Assembly: GCA_022819825.1 (NCBI GenBank)
Contig: JAJEGM010000039.1
Location: 1 to 33,544 of the forward strand
Reading direction: 5' to 3'
Source of the DNA: Acidimicrobiia bacterium
Lineage (GTDB): Bacteria; Actinomycetota; Acidimicrobiia; Acidimicrobiales; Bin134
DNA: 33,544 nucleotides
Position 1 is the first letter of the stretch. Each line of letters starts with the position of its first letter. A model generated the notes under the pieces. That model was not told where the DNA came from, did not search any database, and saw nothing but the letters and a program-made list of their open reading frames with translations. Below are positions 1 to 7,705 of this stretch, one piece after another. The position numbers were made by a program, and so were the translations under genes.

Positions 1-135
1 GTCAAACGCTCAGCCCGAGGCTACCGAAACCTACACAACTACCGGCTCAGAATCCTGCTTGCCGCCGGACGAAAACCAGGCCAAACTCAACCCGTCACAA
101 AAATCAGAACCCGACGTCCCCGCTTCATCGCGTAG
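1..135 (+). CDS. Transposase, C-terminal 44 codons (ISL3-like)
   Basis: An open frame enters from outside the window and ends at TAG 133-135, four bases before the IS boundary. The peptide contains ARGYRNLHNYRLRILLAAG. A 'G(F/Y)RNxxNYRLRxLL' pattern near the C terminus is typical of ISL3-family (IS204/IS1001/IS1096/IS1165) DDE transposases. The catalytic DDE residues are upstream, outside the window. An identical copy occurs in opposite orientation at the other end. The call as a transposase tail is fairly secure; the family is less so. Confidence 0.65.
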   Translation, partial: VKRSARGYRNLHNYRLRILLAAGRKPGQTQPVTKIRTRRPRFIA

Positions 136-139
136 AGCC
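1..139 (+). mobile_element. Right end of an ISL3-like insertion sequence (partial)
   Basis: These 139 bases are the exact reverse complement of the last 139 bases of the window. Identity stops abruptly after position 139, which marks the element boundary. Read inward from that boundary, the end begins GGCTCTACGCGATGAAGCGG. This resembles the GGCTCTTCGC type of terminal repeat known from ISL3/IS1096 relatives. The rest of the element lies outside the window. The family assignment rests on this end and on the encoded peptide, and no database comparison was possible. Confidence 0.75.
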
Positions 140-342
140 ACCAAAGTGTTCCGTTAGGCAGGTGGCTCCCAGGCGGGCTCCCCACCGAGTGAGGTCCCAC
201 CTTCCCGTGTCAGCATCTCCAACTGTGGTGGTCCTTGGGATTGGTGGAGGCGTGATGTTGGATTCATGCTGCCGGTGTGAGGGGCGGGCATGACACAATG
301 ACATCCGCTGCAGCCGCGAGTCGCCGCTTTTGGGGGTAGTCG

Positions 343-2334
343 ATGGAGATTTCAGGGATTCTCAACCAGATCGACTTGCGTCAGTTTGTGCTCCCAGAGT
401 TCCAGCGGGGCTACGTGTGGAGCCGCGAGCAGGTCAGGGGTTTGTTTTCGTCGCTGTATCGCCGGTATCCAGTCGGCGGTTTTTTGGTTTGGACTACCCA
501 ACCTGAAAAGGGGGCGGTGCGAGGCGACATGACTAAGCAGGAGGCGACGGCGACGCTGTTGTTGGACGGCCAGCAGCGGGCTACATCCTTGTACGGGGTT
601 ATGAGGGGCCGGCCTCCGGAGTTCTTCCAAGGAGACGAAAAGGCGTTCACCGGCCTGTATTTCAACGTGGACCAAGAGGTGTTCGAGTTCTACGGACCGG
701 TCAAGATGCGCGACAAACCGCTTTGGGTGTCGGTTACTGACCTGTTTCGAGACGGCCCCAAGGGCATGGTCGCTCAGCTGAAGGAATGCACCGACGACAT
801 GTACGCGATGCTCGACTACCAGCAGCGGCTCACCGACTTGTACAGCATCGGCAGTATCGACTTGCACATCGCCCAAGTCCCCGGCGAGGACCGGACTATC
901 GACGAGGTTGTCGACATCTTCAATCGGGTCAACTCAGGGGGCACCAAGTTGTCTTCGGCTGATCTGGCGCTGGCCAAGCTGTGCGCCGAAGCACCACAAA
1001 CCAGGGGGGAGCTGCGCCATTTGCTGGCTGGCTGGGCGGAGGAGGGCTTCGATTTCAAGCTGGAGTGGCTACTTCGGTGCGTTACCGCGGTGGCAACCGG
1101 TCAGGCGTCGTTTGGCGCGCTGAGGGACGTGTCGCCGTCGGAGTTCTCCACTGCACTCAAGAAGACCGCCGACAGCGTCGACTTCATCTTGAATTTGATG
1201 GCAACTGGGCTGGGAATAGATCACGACCGGGTGTTAGCTGGCAAGTACGCGTTCGGCGCGCTGGCCCGGCTTGTGTCGAATGGCGGCGGGAGTGTCACTG
1301 ACGTCGCCGACCAGCACAAGATCCTCTACTGGTACGTCCACAGCTTCTTGTGGGGCCGATATAGCGGTTCCGTCGAGACCAACCTGCGCAGAGATCTCGT
1401 TGCCCTAGAAGATGGTGGAATCGACGGGCTGATCGCGGAGATGGAGAGGTGGCGGGGAAGCCTCGAGCTGAAGCCCGACGACTTCGACTGGTGGAGTGTA
1501 GGTGCCCGCTTCTATCCACTGTTGTACATAATGACCCGCCTCGGCAGAGCACAAGACCTGATCAGCGGCCTGCCCCTGTCCTACGGCATGTATGGACACC
1601 TCCACAACCTCCACAAGCACCACATTTTCCCTAAGAGGCTCCTCTACGACGAGGAGATGAGCCGGGCTCAGGTCAACGCCCTGGCCAACTTCTGCTTCCT
1701 CACCGCCGGATCAAATTGGGCGATCAGTGACGACGACCCGGCTTCCTACCTTCGCCAAATCGAACAAGCCAGGCCCGGAGTGCTCTCGTCTCAATGGATA
1801 CCCCAAGACCAGGCCCTATGGCAGATCGACAGGTATCCCGAGTTCCTAGCTGCGCGCCGAGCGCTGCTCGCCCATGCAGCGAACGAGATGCTCGCCGCCC
1901 TTCGCGACGGCCGCCAACCCTCACCCTCTACTCAAGCCATCACAACGACCAGCACCGAGTCGGTCGAAGCCGTCATCCCCAGCGGGCCGACAGTAGGCGA
2001 CGACGAGGACGACGAAGTCGACGCAGTATGCCATCTCGCCGAACGGCTGGGCATCGCTGCGCCGGAATCCCACTACGAGATAAGCGACGCCGAAACAGGT
2101 GAAGCACTCGCCATCGCCGACATCGCTTGGCCCCTAGGCATACAACCGGGACTCACCGAGCCAGTCGCTCTCCTGTTCGACCCGGACTTGCAGACCGAGG
2201 AGCGGCTCGGCGAACTCGGCTACCGCTTCTTCACTACCACCCAGAAACTGGTCTGGCACCTAGAAGACCTGCTCGGAATCGACATCGACGGCGACCAGAT
2301 CATCGGCGAGGCCGAACCACCCATCTCCGGCTGA
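343..2334 (+). CDS. GmrSD-type DUF262/HNH nuclease, single-chain
   Basis: This 663-residue protein has the layout of single-chain GmrSD (type IV, modification-dependent) restriction enzymes and related DUF262 proteins. The N-terminal DUF262 half shows FQRGYVW (20-26), YPVGGFLVW (42-50) and DGQQRAT (75-81), the ParB-like NTP-binding/hydrolysis signature. NRVNSGGTKLS follows near 193-203. The DUF1524/HNH half has HKHHIFP (424-430) and conserved Asn residues from 445 on, the expected nuclease site. A Ser/Thr-rich linker and an acidic patch (about 535-572) lead to an extra C-terminal domain (about 586-650) that I do not recognise. The start is ATG, with GGGGGT seven bases upstream. The gene sits between an IS end and a convergent Nmad2 gene, in DNA of lower GC than the rest. 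Defence against modified phage DNA is the family expectation; the substrate is unknown. Confidence 0.85.
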   Translation: MEISGILNQIDLRQFVLPEFQRGYVWSREQVRGLFSSLYRRYPVGGFLVWTTQPEKGAVRGDMTKQEATATLLLDGQQRATSLYGVMRGRPPEFFQGDEKAFTGLYFNVDQEVFEFYGPVKMRDKPLWVSVTDLFRDGPKGMVAQLKECTDDMYAMLDYQQRLTDLYSIGSIDLHIAQVPGEDRTIDEVVDIFNRVNSGGTKLSSADLALAKLCAEAPQTRGELRHLLAGWAEEGFDFKLEWLLRCVTAVATGQASFGALRDVSPSEFSTALKKTADSVDFILNLMATGLGIDHDRVLAGKYAFGALARLVSNGGGSVTDVADQHKILYWYVHSFLWGRYSGSVETNLRRDLVALEDGGIDGLIAEMERWRGSLELKPDDFDWWSVGARFYPLLYIMTRLGRAQDLISGLPLSYGMYGHLHNLHKHHIFPKRLLYDEEMSRAQVNALANFCFLTAGSNWAISDDDPASYLRQIEQARPGVLSSQWIPQDQALWQIDRYPEFLAARRALLAHAANEMLAALRDGRQPSPSTQAITTTSTESVEAVIPSGPTVGDDEDDEVDAVCHLAERLGIAAPESHYEISDAETGEALAIADIAWPLGIQPGLTEPVALLFDPDLQTEERLGELGYRFFTTTQKLVWHLEDLLGIDIDGDQIIGEAEPPISG

Positions 2335-2372
2335 GGCTCCGCTGCACCACCTACCACTTCAGGACTTGCAGC

Positions 2373-2391
2373 CCCGACCGTCGCAGTCGGG
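2373..2391. terminator. Possible terminator hairpin between convergent genes
   Basis: CCCGAC and GTCGGG form a 6-bp stem with a 7-base loop, 38 bases after the nuclease stop codon and between two convergent genes. There is no T-run on either side, so it would be a weak intrinsic terminator at best. Confidence 0.3.
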
Positions 2392-2484
2392 CCGGAAGAG
2401 GGGTGTTCGCCACCTGATCTGAACTGGGACTATCCGGATGATTTACCGAGACTCCACCTAAGAGAAGAGGGGATACTCAATTCT

Positions 2485-3162
2485 CTACGAGCACGGTTTG
2501 GGGGTCGCCCGGGAAGGCGTTGTGGGGTTCTTCACACAGGACGGTCTGTTGGCGGAGTTCCATTGCGTGGGTGTGTCGTGGATGCCTGGGAATCGGGTCA
2601 GGTCTTCGAGCCATTCGACAATGTAGCCCTTTAATTCGCGAGGGAAGTTGCATCTGTAGGAGCGCAGTCCTTTGAAGCGGTCTTCATCGTCGTAGAGCAT
2701 GATGTCGTCGGGGATGTCAATGGCGCTCTTTCCGAAGTACGCGAAATGCTCTGAGATGAGAACCCGGGGTGCTTTCGTGTCTTTCAAGACGTGTTTTGGA
2801 TCAGGACTGCCGTCTTCGTGACTGTGGTAGCAGTGTTCTTGAATCCAGTTACCGGAATCAGAGCAGCGATGGTAAGCGTTGTCGCCGCATCGCAACTCTT
2901 CGACACCGTTTGGGTCCGGCTTCTTCTGCTGGAAGCGCGGGTCGGCCCAGTATTCGTCGAACGACATGGCCTCATCGACCTTCATGGCATAAATGAGCTT
3001 GCCAGCTTGATTGATCTCTACACCTCCGACACCGAGAATCCAGTCGCCTTTGTCCGCACGCTCGCGAATCTGGCGTTTGCAGGTGGCGAGGGTGCAGAAG
3101 TCATGGAAGGGATTGGGGGCGAAACCATTGTCACTGGTCATTGTGTAGACATATAGACGCAT
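2485..3162 (-). CDS. Nmad2 (nucleotide modification associated domain 2) protein
   Basis: This 225-residue protein matches the Nmad2 family as I know it. It begins MRLYVYTMTSDNGFAPNPF, followed by the Cys-containing CTLATCK segment, GDWILGVGG (39-47), YWADPRFQQKKP (71-82) and GDNAYHR (93-99). The domain occupies about residues 1-200. The family was named for its association with enzymes that modify bases in DNA; its biochemical role is not established. GDWIxGxGG resembles turns in PUA/ASCH-like folds, which is only a structural hint. No ribosome site is obvious before the ATG. G+C is low here: 31 of 60 bases in 2641-2700, against 42 of 60 in 12721-12780. Its neighbours are the convergent DUF262 nuclease and tRNA-Cys 45 bases upstream. 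The last 25 residues look unusual for the family, and another frame over the same bases also reads well. Confidence 0.75.
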   Translation of the reverse strand: MRLYVYTMTSDNGFAPNPFHDFCTLATCKRQIRERADKGDWILGVGGVEINQAGKLIYAMKVDEAMSFDEYWADPRFQQKKPDPNGVEELRCGDNAYHRCSDSGNWIQEHCYHSHEDGSPDPKHVLKDTKAPRVLISEHFAYFGKSAIDIPDDIMLYDDEDRFKGLRSYRCNFPRELKGYIVEWLEDLTRFPGIHDTPTQWNSANRPSCVKNPTTPSRATPKPCS

Positions 3163-3207
3163 AGAAGGTCATTTCTGGGAGTGAGGTGACAGAAATTGCC
3201 GTCCTAG

Positions 3208-3281
3208 AGCGCCGGACGGGATTTGAACCCGTGAATCATGGCTTTGCAGGCCACTCCCTTAGTCCGCTCGGGCACCGACGC
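3208..3281 (-). tRNA. tRNA-Cys (GCA)
   Basis: On the minus strand the acceptor stem GCGTCGG pairs with CCGGCGC. The anticodon stem GTGGC/GCCAT encloses the loop CTGCAAA with anticodon GCA. The T arm is ACGGG-TTCAAAT-CCCGT. The discriminator base is U73, the identity element expected for tRNA-Cys. CCA is not encoded. The 3' end points toward the Nmad2/nuclease block, the usual side for integration of mobile islands. Confidence 0.95.
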
Positions 3282-3362
3282 AGGTGCGGCCGCCGGAGCG
3301 GCCAGCGCTGACAGTGTATGGGATCGGGCTGGGCATTCCACATGGGGTTTAGGGTGTCGGCC

Positions 3363-4058
3363 ATGAGCGATGGTGGTGTTCGGTCTCCCTTGGAGTTGCT
3401 GGACGTGATGGGGATTGTGGAGGCGGAGACCAGTGAGGGGTTGCGCCATCTGGAGGTGTACTGCCCGGACGGGCTGTTGACGCTGCTATGGCACGGGCCT
3501 CGGGATGCGACTGACGTTGTGGTGACCCTGGGCGGGGCCATTGGGGGCTTGCTGGGTCCGGCTCGGGCGCTGTACTTGCGGTTGGGGGAGAACTTGGCTG
3601 ACGTGGGGATTGCCGTGATGCGGGTTCACTACAGGCGGCCGGGGATCATCGAGCGGTGTTTGCTGGATGCGGCTGCGGCGGCTGATTTGGCGGCACGGGA
3701 AGAGGGGCGGCGGTTCATCTTCATGGGGCACTCCTTTGGGGGTGCAGTGGCGGTGCAGGCTGGCGTCGCCTTGGGGGAACACACTGCGGGGGTGGTGGGT
3801 TTGGCCACCCAGTCGGCGGGTTGCGAGAACGCCGCCGCGCTGGGGGGCACTCCCCTGCTGATGATGCACGGCGGGATGGACCAGATCTTGCCGGTACAGG
3901 CCAGCGAGGCGGTGCGGGCGCTGGCGGGGGGCGGCGACCTCGTGGTTTACCCCGACGCCGACCACGGGCTGGCCTCGGTGGCCGATGAGATCGCCACTAC
4001 GCTCGCCGAGTGGATTCCGGCCCGGTTCGCCGAGCATGCCGACAGACAAGGGAGTTGA
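3363..4058 (+). CDS. Alpha/beta hydrolase (dienelactone-hydrolase-like)
   Basis: A 231-residue alpha/beta-hydrolase fold protein. With the start used here, GHSFGG carries nucleophile Ser124, HGGMDQILP gives Asp173, and DADHG gives His201, a complete catalytic triad in the usual order. No signal peptide or membrane segment is seen, so it should be cytoplasmic. An in-frame ATG at 3318 would add 15 residues of poor quality close to tRNA-Cys. I prefer ATG 3363, which has AGGGTG about ten bases upstream. It is followed after three bases by the DUF7064 gene and is probably cotranscribed with it. The substrate is unknown; the neighbourhood suggests lipid or xenobiotic metabolism. Confidence 0.8.
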   Translation: MSDGGVRSPLELLDVMGIVEAETSEGLRHLEVYCPDGLLTLLWHGPRDATDVVVTLGGAIGGLLGPARALYLRLGENLADVGIAVMRVHYRRPGIIERCLLDAAAAADLAAREEGRRFIFMGHSFGGAVAVQAGVALGEHTAGVVGLATQSAGCENAAALGGTPLLMMHGGMDQILPVQASEAVRALAGGGDLVVYPDADHGLASVADEIATTLAEWIPARFAEHADRQGS

Positions 4059-4061
4059 TTC

Positions 4062-5012
4062 GTGGGAGCAACTGAAGACGCCTTGATCGGGCCCGACGAC
4101 GACAACTTCCACCCGCCGTCGAACCACCCGTGGGAGACCGAGACCTGCTGGTACGCCTTCTGCGTGCCTGAGCGCAACCTCATGGGGTACCTCTACACCT
4201 GGATCCGCACCAACCTGGGCATCGCCGGGGGCGGCACGCTGGTGTGGGACGACACCGCGTATTTGCCGTGGGAGGTGCCGTTCTTCGACTACAACCACAG
4301 CATCCCGCTGCCCGAAGGCCTCGATCTGCGGGATGCCACCCTGCCCACCGGGATGCGGGTGAAGGTGATCGAGCCGCTCACCAGCTACGAGCTGGGCTAC
4401 CGCTACCCCTACGGCGACATGTTCGAGGCCGAGCTCCGCTTCGACGCCCTTACCCCGCCCCACGTGTTCACCCGGGGCGAGCCCCCGTTCACCATCGCCA
4501 GCCACATCGACCAGCCCGGCCGGGTCACCGGGCGCATCCGCCTCCACGGCGAAGACATAAACGTGGACTGCTGCGCCATGCGAGACCGCTCATGGGGCCC
4601 CCGCTCCGACCTCCAGGGCTTCCGCATCGGCTATGCCTTTGCCACAACGTCTTCCCAGAGCGCCTTTCTGTGCTACTCGCTGCCCAAGCCCGACAGTGAC
4701 CCTATCAACGCCGGCTACTACCTGCGCGACGGCGTGAGGGCCGACATAGTGAGCGGCGAGCGCCGGGTGGAACGGGATCCCCAGCACGGCTACGCCACAG
4801 CCTTCGAGATCGAGGCAACCGACGAGCTGGGCCGGGAGCTGCGAGCGACGGGAACACCGGTGAGCCGCATAATCTTCAACCCCTATCCCAAGATGCTCAC
4901 CTGGGTGAGCACCACCGCCTGGGACTTCGACGGCGGCACCGGCTGGGGCGAAGACCAAGACTGCTGGCGCCCCGACCAGTGGTCCGCCTACCGCCGCAGC
5001 CTCCGCCAATAG
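4062..5012 (+). CDS. CrtC/AttH-like (DUF7064/DUF7065) protein
   Basis: This 316-residue protein has the pattern of the actinobacterial DUF7064/DUF7065 families. These relate to the double-lipocalin fold of CrtC (hydroxyneurosporene synthase) and AttH. The motif DRSWGPR, near residue 173, corresponds to the conserved D-x-SWG-x-R of that group. Aromatic-rich stretches such as WEVPFFDYNHSIPLPEG fit a beta-barrel. No signal peptide is seen. The start is GTG 4062 with GGGAG seven to eight bases upstream and three bases after the hydrolase stop. Family members often lie near steroid or terpenoid catabolism genes, but the reaction is unknown and I do not propose a substrate. Confidence 0.7.
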   Translation: MGATEDALIGPDDDNFHPPSNHPWETETCWYAFCVPERNLMGYLYTWIRTNLGIAGGGTLVWDDTAYLPWEVPFFDYNHSIPLPEGLDLRDATLPTGMRVKVIEPLTSYELGYRYPYGDMFEAELRFDALTPPHVFTRGEPPFTIASHIDQPGRVTGRIRLHGEDINVDCCAMRDRSWGPRSDLQGFRIGYAFATTSSQSAFLCYSLPKPDSDPINAGYYLRDGVRADIVSGERRVERDPQHGYATAFEIEATDELGRELRATGTPVSRIIFNPYPKMLTWVSTTAWDFDGGTGWGEDQDCWRPDQWSAYRRSLRQ

Positions 5013-5023
5013 CCCCGCACCAG

Positions 5024-5029
5024 TAGTCT
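5024..5029 (+). promoter_or_regulatory. -10 box for a leaderless transcript of the LLM gene
   Basis: TAGTCT fits TANNNT and ends seven bases before the ATG at 5037. There is no ribosome site there. Transcription would begin at or next to the start codon, as in leaderless actinobacterial genes. No clear -35 is visible. Confidence 0.45.
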
Positions 5030-5036
5030 CTCCGCC

Positions 5037-6014
5037 ATGTTCACCTGCCGATTTGAGCTGCGAGTTCCTCCGTTTGCCGACGTGACCCATGCGCAGTTGC
5101 ACCGCGAGTACCTGGACATGGTCTCGTGGTGCGACGACAACGGCATCGCCACCGTCATCGTGTCGGAGCACCACGGGGCCGACGATGGATTCATGGCCTC
5201 GCCGCTGGTGCTGGCCAGCGCCGCTTTGGCCCGCACCGACAACATCATGGTGGCCATCTCGGCGCTGCTGCTGCCGTTCCACGACCCCATCCGCATCGCC
5301 GAGGACATCGCGGCCATCGACTTGATGGCGCCGGGGCGCTTATCGGTGACCATGGGGGTGGCCTACCGGGAGTTCGAGTTCGACATGTTCGGCAAAGACC
5401 GCACCCGCCGGGGCCGCGACACCGAGGAGGCCATCAAGCTGATCCTGCGGTGCTGGTCCGGCGAGCCGTTCGAGCACGAGGGCCGCACCATCTGGGTCAC
5501 CCCCAAGCCGGTGACCGAGCCCCACCCGGTGTTGATGGTGGGCGGGTCGGTAAAGGCCTCGGCCCTGCGAGCAGCCCGACTGGGACTGCCGTTCTCTCCG
5601 TCCACCCCCGACCAGTCGCTGGCCGACCTCTACTACGAGGAAGCGGCCCGACTGGGCTACGAGACACCGTTCGCCATCGTGCCCGACGGGCCGTCGATGG
5701 TGATGGTCACCGAGGATCCCGAGCGCACCTGGGCGGCCATCGAGCGCCACGCCCTGTACGACGCCGGGTTGTACAACAGCTGGCAGTACGACGACCACCA
5801 CAACCTCACCGCAGTCGACGCCGACGATGTGGCCGGGCTGGCGGCCAGCGGCCAATGGGACGTGCTCACCCCTGAGCAGTGCGCGCAATTGGTGCGGGAC
5901 AAGGGCAGCGCCATGCTGCACCCACTGGTGGGCGGCATCGACCCGGCCATCGGCTGGGAGAGCCTGGAGCTGACCAAGAACCGGGTCATGCCGCTTCTGG
6001 CTGCCGATGGCTGA
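5037..6014 (+). CDS. LLM-class flavin-dependent oxidoreductase
   Basis: A 325-residue member of the bacterial luciferase-like family (PF00296), a TIM barrel that uses FMN or F420. Diagnostic parts are SEHHG (about 43-47), the ALLLPFHDPIRIAEDIAAID segment (about 77-96), PGRLSVTMGVAYREFEF, and the GGSVKASALRAARLG segment typical of the phosphate-binding region. The length is normal. It is likely cytoplasmic. It starts at ATG 5037, probably leaderless, and its last eight bases overlap the next gene. That overlap suggests translational coupling with the cysteine-containing protein downstream. Neither the cofactor (FMN or F420) nor the substrate can be decided from the sequence. Confidence 0.88.
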   Translation: MFTCRFELRVPPFADVTHAQLHREYLDMVSWCDDNGIATVIVSEHHGADDGFMASPLVLASAALARTDNIMVAISALLLPFHDPIRIAEDIAAIDLMAPGRLSVTMGVAYREFEFDMFGKDRTRRGRDTEEAIKLILRCWSGEPFEHEGRTIWVTPKPVTEPHPVLMVGGSVKASALRAARLGLPFSPSTPDQSLADLYYEEAARLGYETPFAIVPDGPSMVMVTEDPERTWAAIERHALYDAGLYNSWQYDDHHNLTAVDADDVAGLAASGQWDVLTPEQCAQLVRDKGSAMLHPLVGGIDPAIGWESLELTKNRVMPLLAADG

Positions 6015-6936
6015 GTCTGGCGAGCGGCTGCTGAGCCAAGAGGAGCTGGCGAAGCTCGGCCAGCCGCCTCGGGCTGAGCTAGTTGAAGCGCTGGCAGAGA
6101 ACCCTGAGGCCGCGGTCGAGGTGTTCCGGCGTATAGACCGGGCCTATCGCAACTTCATCGACGGATTCGGATCGTGGATCGCCCAAACCCAGCGCTTTGT
6201 GGCCGACCGCTATGGCGCCGACGGCTTGGCAATGATTGGCTCATCCGACGACGCCTATCGTTCGGCGCTTCTGCACAAGCTGACCGACGAGGACGTCACC
6301 GGCCGCCACCACCCCGACCGGGCCGATCGCATCGCGGGGCTTATCGAATCAGGCGATCACGAAGCCGCACTGGCTGACTTTGACGCCCTAGAGGCCAGTT
6401 ACCGGCGGATCCACGATGTGGAGCGCGACCGGGTGGCGTCGGTGCTGTCGCAGGTGTACCGGGCCTGGGGGCCCGACGTGCTGGAGGAGAGCATCCGCTT
6501 CGCGGGAGAGCAGACGCTGCTGGGATGGATGCCCCACGATGTGGGCCGGCCGGCCGAGGTGCGGGTGCGGCAGTGGGCGGGCATGCAGAAGGGCAACTTC
6601 GCCGACATAACCGTGGAGGAGACCGACGATGCCTTCGTGATCACCGTCCATCTGTGCGGCACCTGCGGCCGGCAAGTGTCCGACGGCTGCTACGGAGACA
6701 CACTGGACTTGGCGGTGGTGGCCGAGGACCACCCCCTCACGTTCGGCAAGGGCCCTGCTCCCATCTACCGCACCCATGTGTCGGTAATGCACTTCTGGGT
6801 GCCGATGGAACGCACCGGAGTGCCGTGGCCGGTGATCCAATGCCCGGTAGGAATGGACCCAGGTCCCTGCCGGATCACGCTGTACAAGGACCCGGCGGCC
6901 ACGCCACCGGAGGCCTACGAGTTCGCGACGCGCTGA
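6007..6936 (+). CDS. Unrecognised protein with a possible Cys metal site
   Basis: I cannot name this 309-residue protein with confidence. The first ~190 residues are helical and charged. The C-terminal third carries CGTC (217-220), a further Cys at 228, and C-x8-C at 279 and 288 within QCPVGMDPGPCRITLYK, with His residues in YRTHVSVMHFW between them. This resembles a metal-binding or redox site. It faintly recalls actinobacterial proteins of the V4R/ATC-hydrolase kind, but I would not assign that. The start ATG overlaps the LLM gene by eight bases, so the two are probably made together and may act in one reaction. No signal peptide or membrane segment is seen. Confidence 0.75.
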   Translation: MAESGERLLSQEELAKLGQPPRAELVEALAENPEAAVEVFRRIDRAYRNFIDGFGSWIAQTQRFVADRYGADGLAMIGSSDDAYRSALLHKLTDEDVTGRHHPDRADRIAGLIESGDHEAALADFDALEASYRRIHDVERDRVASVLSQVYRAWGPDVLEESIRFAGEQTLLGWMPHDVGRPAEVRVRQWAGMQKGNFADITVEETDDAFVITVHLCGTCGRQVSDGCYGDTLDLAVVAEDHPLTFGKGPAPIYRTHVSVMHFWVPMERTGVPWPVIQCPVGMDPGPCRITLYKDPAATPPEAYEFATR

Positions 6937-6971
6937 CCTGGGCAAAGATATCGCGGCAACCAACAACCGGG

Positions 6972-7044
6972 AGCGGATGACCGGGCTCGAACCGGCGACC
7001 TACACCTTGGCAAGGTGTCGCTCTCCCAACTGAGCTACATCCGC
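6972..7044 (-). tRNA. tRNA-Gly (GCC)
   Basis: On the minus strand GCGGATG pairs with CATCCGC as acceptor stem. The D arm starts TAGCTCAGTTGGGAGAGC. The anticodon stem ACACC/GGTGT encloses TTGCCAA with anticodon GCC. The T loop TTCGAGC is on a GCCGG/CCGGT stem. The discriminator is U, as is usual for bacterial tRNA-Gly, and CCA is not encoded. Confidence 0.96.
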
Positions 7045-7093
7045 AGGACGGCCCAGCATAGCAAGCCTCCGTTGGGATGCTCACAGCAATAGA

Positions 7094-7696
7094 TCAGCTG
7101 CCAGCCGCCTCCAGAAGGGCTGCGGCACGCGGACCCAACTCCAAGTCTTGGGCAACGCGGCGAGCGGCAGGGCTCATCTTTACCAAGGTCTTGGCCAGCA
7201 CTTCGGTCATGTGGTCGTCGCCCAACTTGTCGGCCAACTCATCGAACTGGGTTTCCAGAAAGACAAGACAGAGGGCGTCCTCGTGGGTCTGCACCCGAGG
7301 GTCGGTGCCCAGACCCTTCTTAGTCACGATGGCCGACACGTCGGCGGCAAAGTCGGCGTCGTAGCCAGCCGCGATGACGATGTCGGCCACCTCGGCGGCA
7401 TGGCGCTTGCCCTGCGCGGCCCGCCATCGCAGGTAGCCAGCCCGCCCCTCGGGATAGTCGGTGCGGGGAAGCGCCCAGCGCCGCAGGTGATGGGCCCTGG
7501 CCGCCACCTGCTGGGCATCGTCGGCATCGGGATCGAGGCGCTGTACCCACTCGGTCATCATCTCGGCGTGGGCCTGCTCCTTGGGCCGGACCGCGCCGCC
7601 CACCACGATGGTGTGGGGATCGTCGGCGTTGGCTGCGTCGACAGCCGCCAACGCGGTGCTGAGCCGCGAGCTCGGAGATGTGGCGTCAGTGCCCAC
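7094..7696 (-). CDS. DUF4202 domain protein
   Basis: A 200-residue protein of the DUF4202 family. The diagnostic stretch is RAHHLRRWALPRTDYPEGR, then AGYLRWR and KRHAAEVADI. This gives several conserved His and Arg residues that might bind a metal or phosphate. The family has no established function. It is the last gene of a leftward operon with fpg and two small genes, nine bases after the previous stop codon. No signal peptide or membrane helix is seen. It is cytoplasmic by inference. Confidence 0.82.
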   Translation of the reverse strand: MGTDATSPSSRLSTALAAVDAANADDPHTIVVGGAVRPKEQAHAEMMTEWVQRLDPDADDAQQVAARAHHLRRWALPRTDYPEGRAGYLRWRAAQGKRHAAEVADIVIAAGYDADFAADVSAIVTKKGLGTDPRVQTHEDALCLVFLETQFDELADKLGDDHMTEVLAKTLVKMSPAARRVAQDLELGPRAAALLEAAGS

Positions 7697-7705
7697 GGTT
7701 GCCGT

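Noticed and set aside
140..342. Possible tRNA-Cys 3'-end duplication (att site) left of the nuclease gene
   Set aside because: I looked for the T-arm and acceptor sequence of tRNA-Cys in this interval and saw none, so the island boundary cannot be confirmed here.
3318..3362. Upstream ATG of the alpha/beta hydrolase gene
   Set aside because: The added 15 residues are not family-like, and AGGGTG sits correctly before the internal ATG at 3363.
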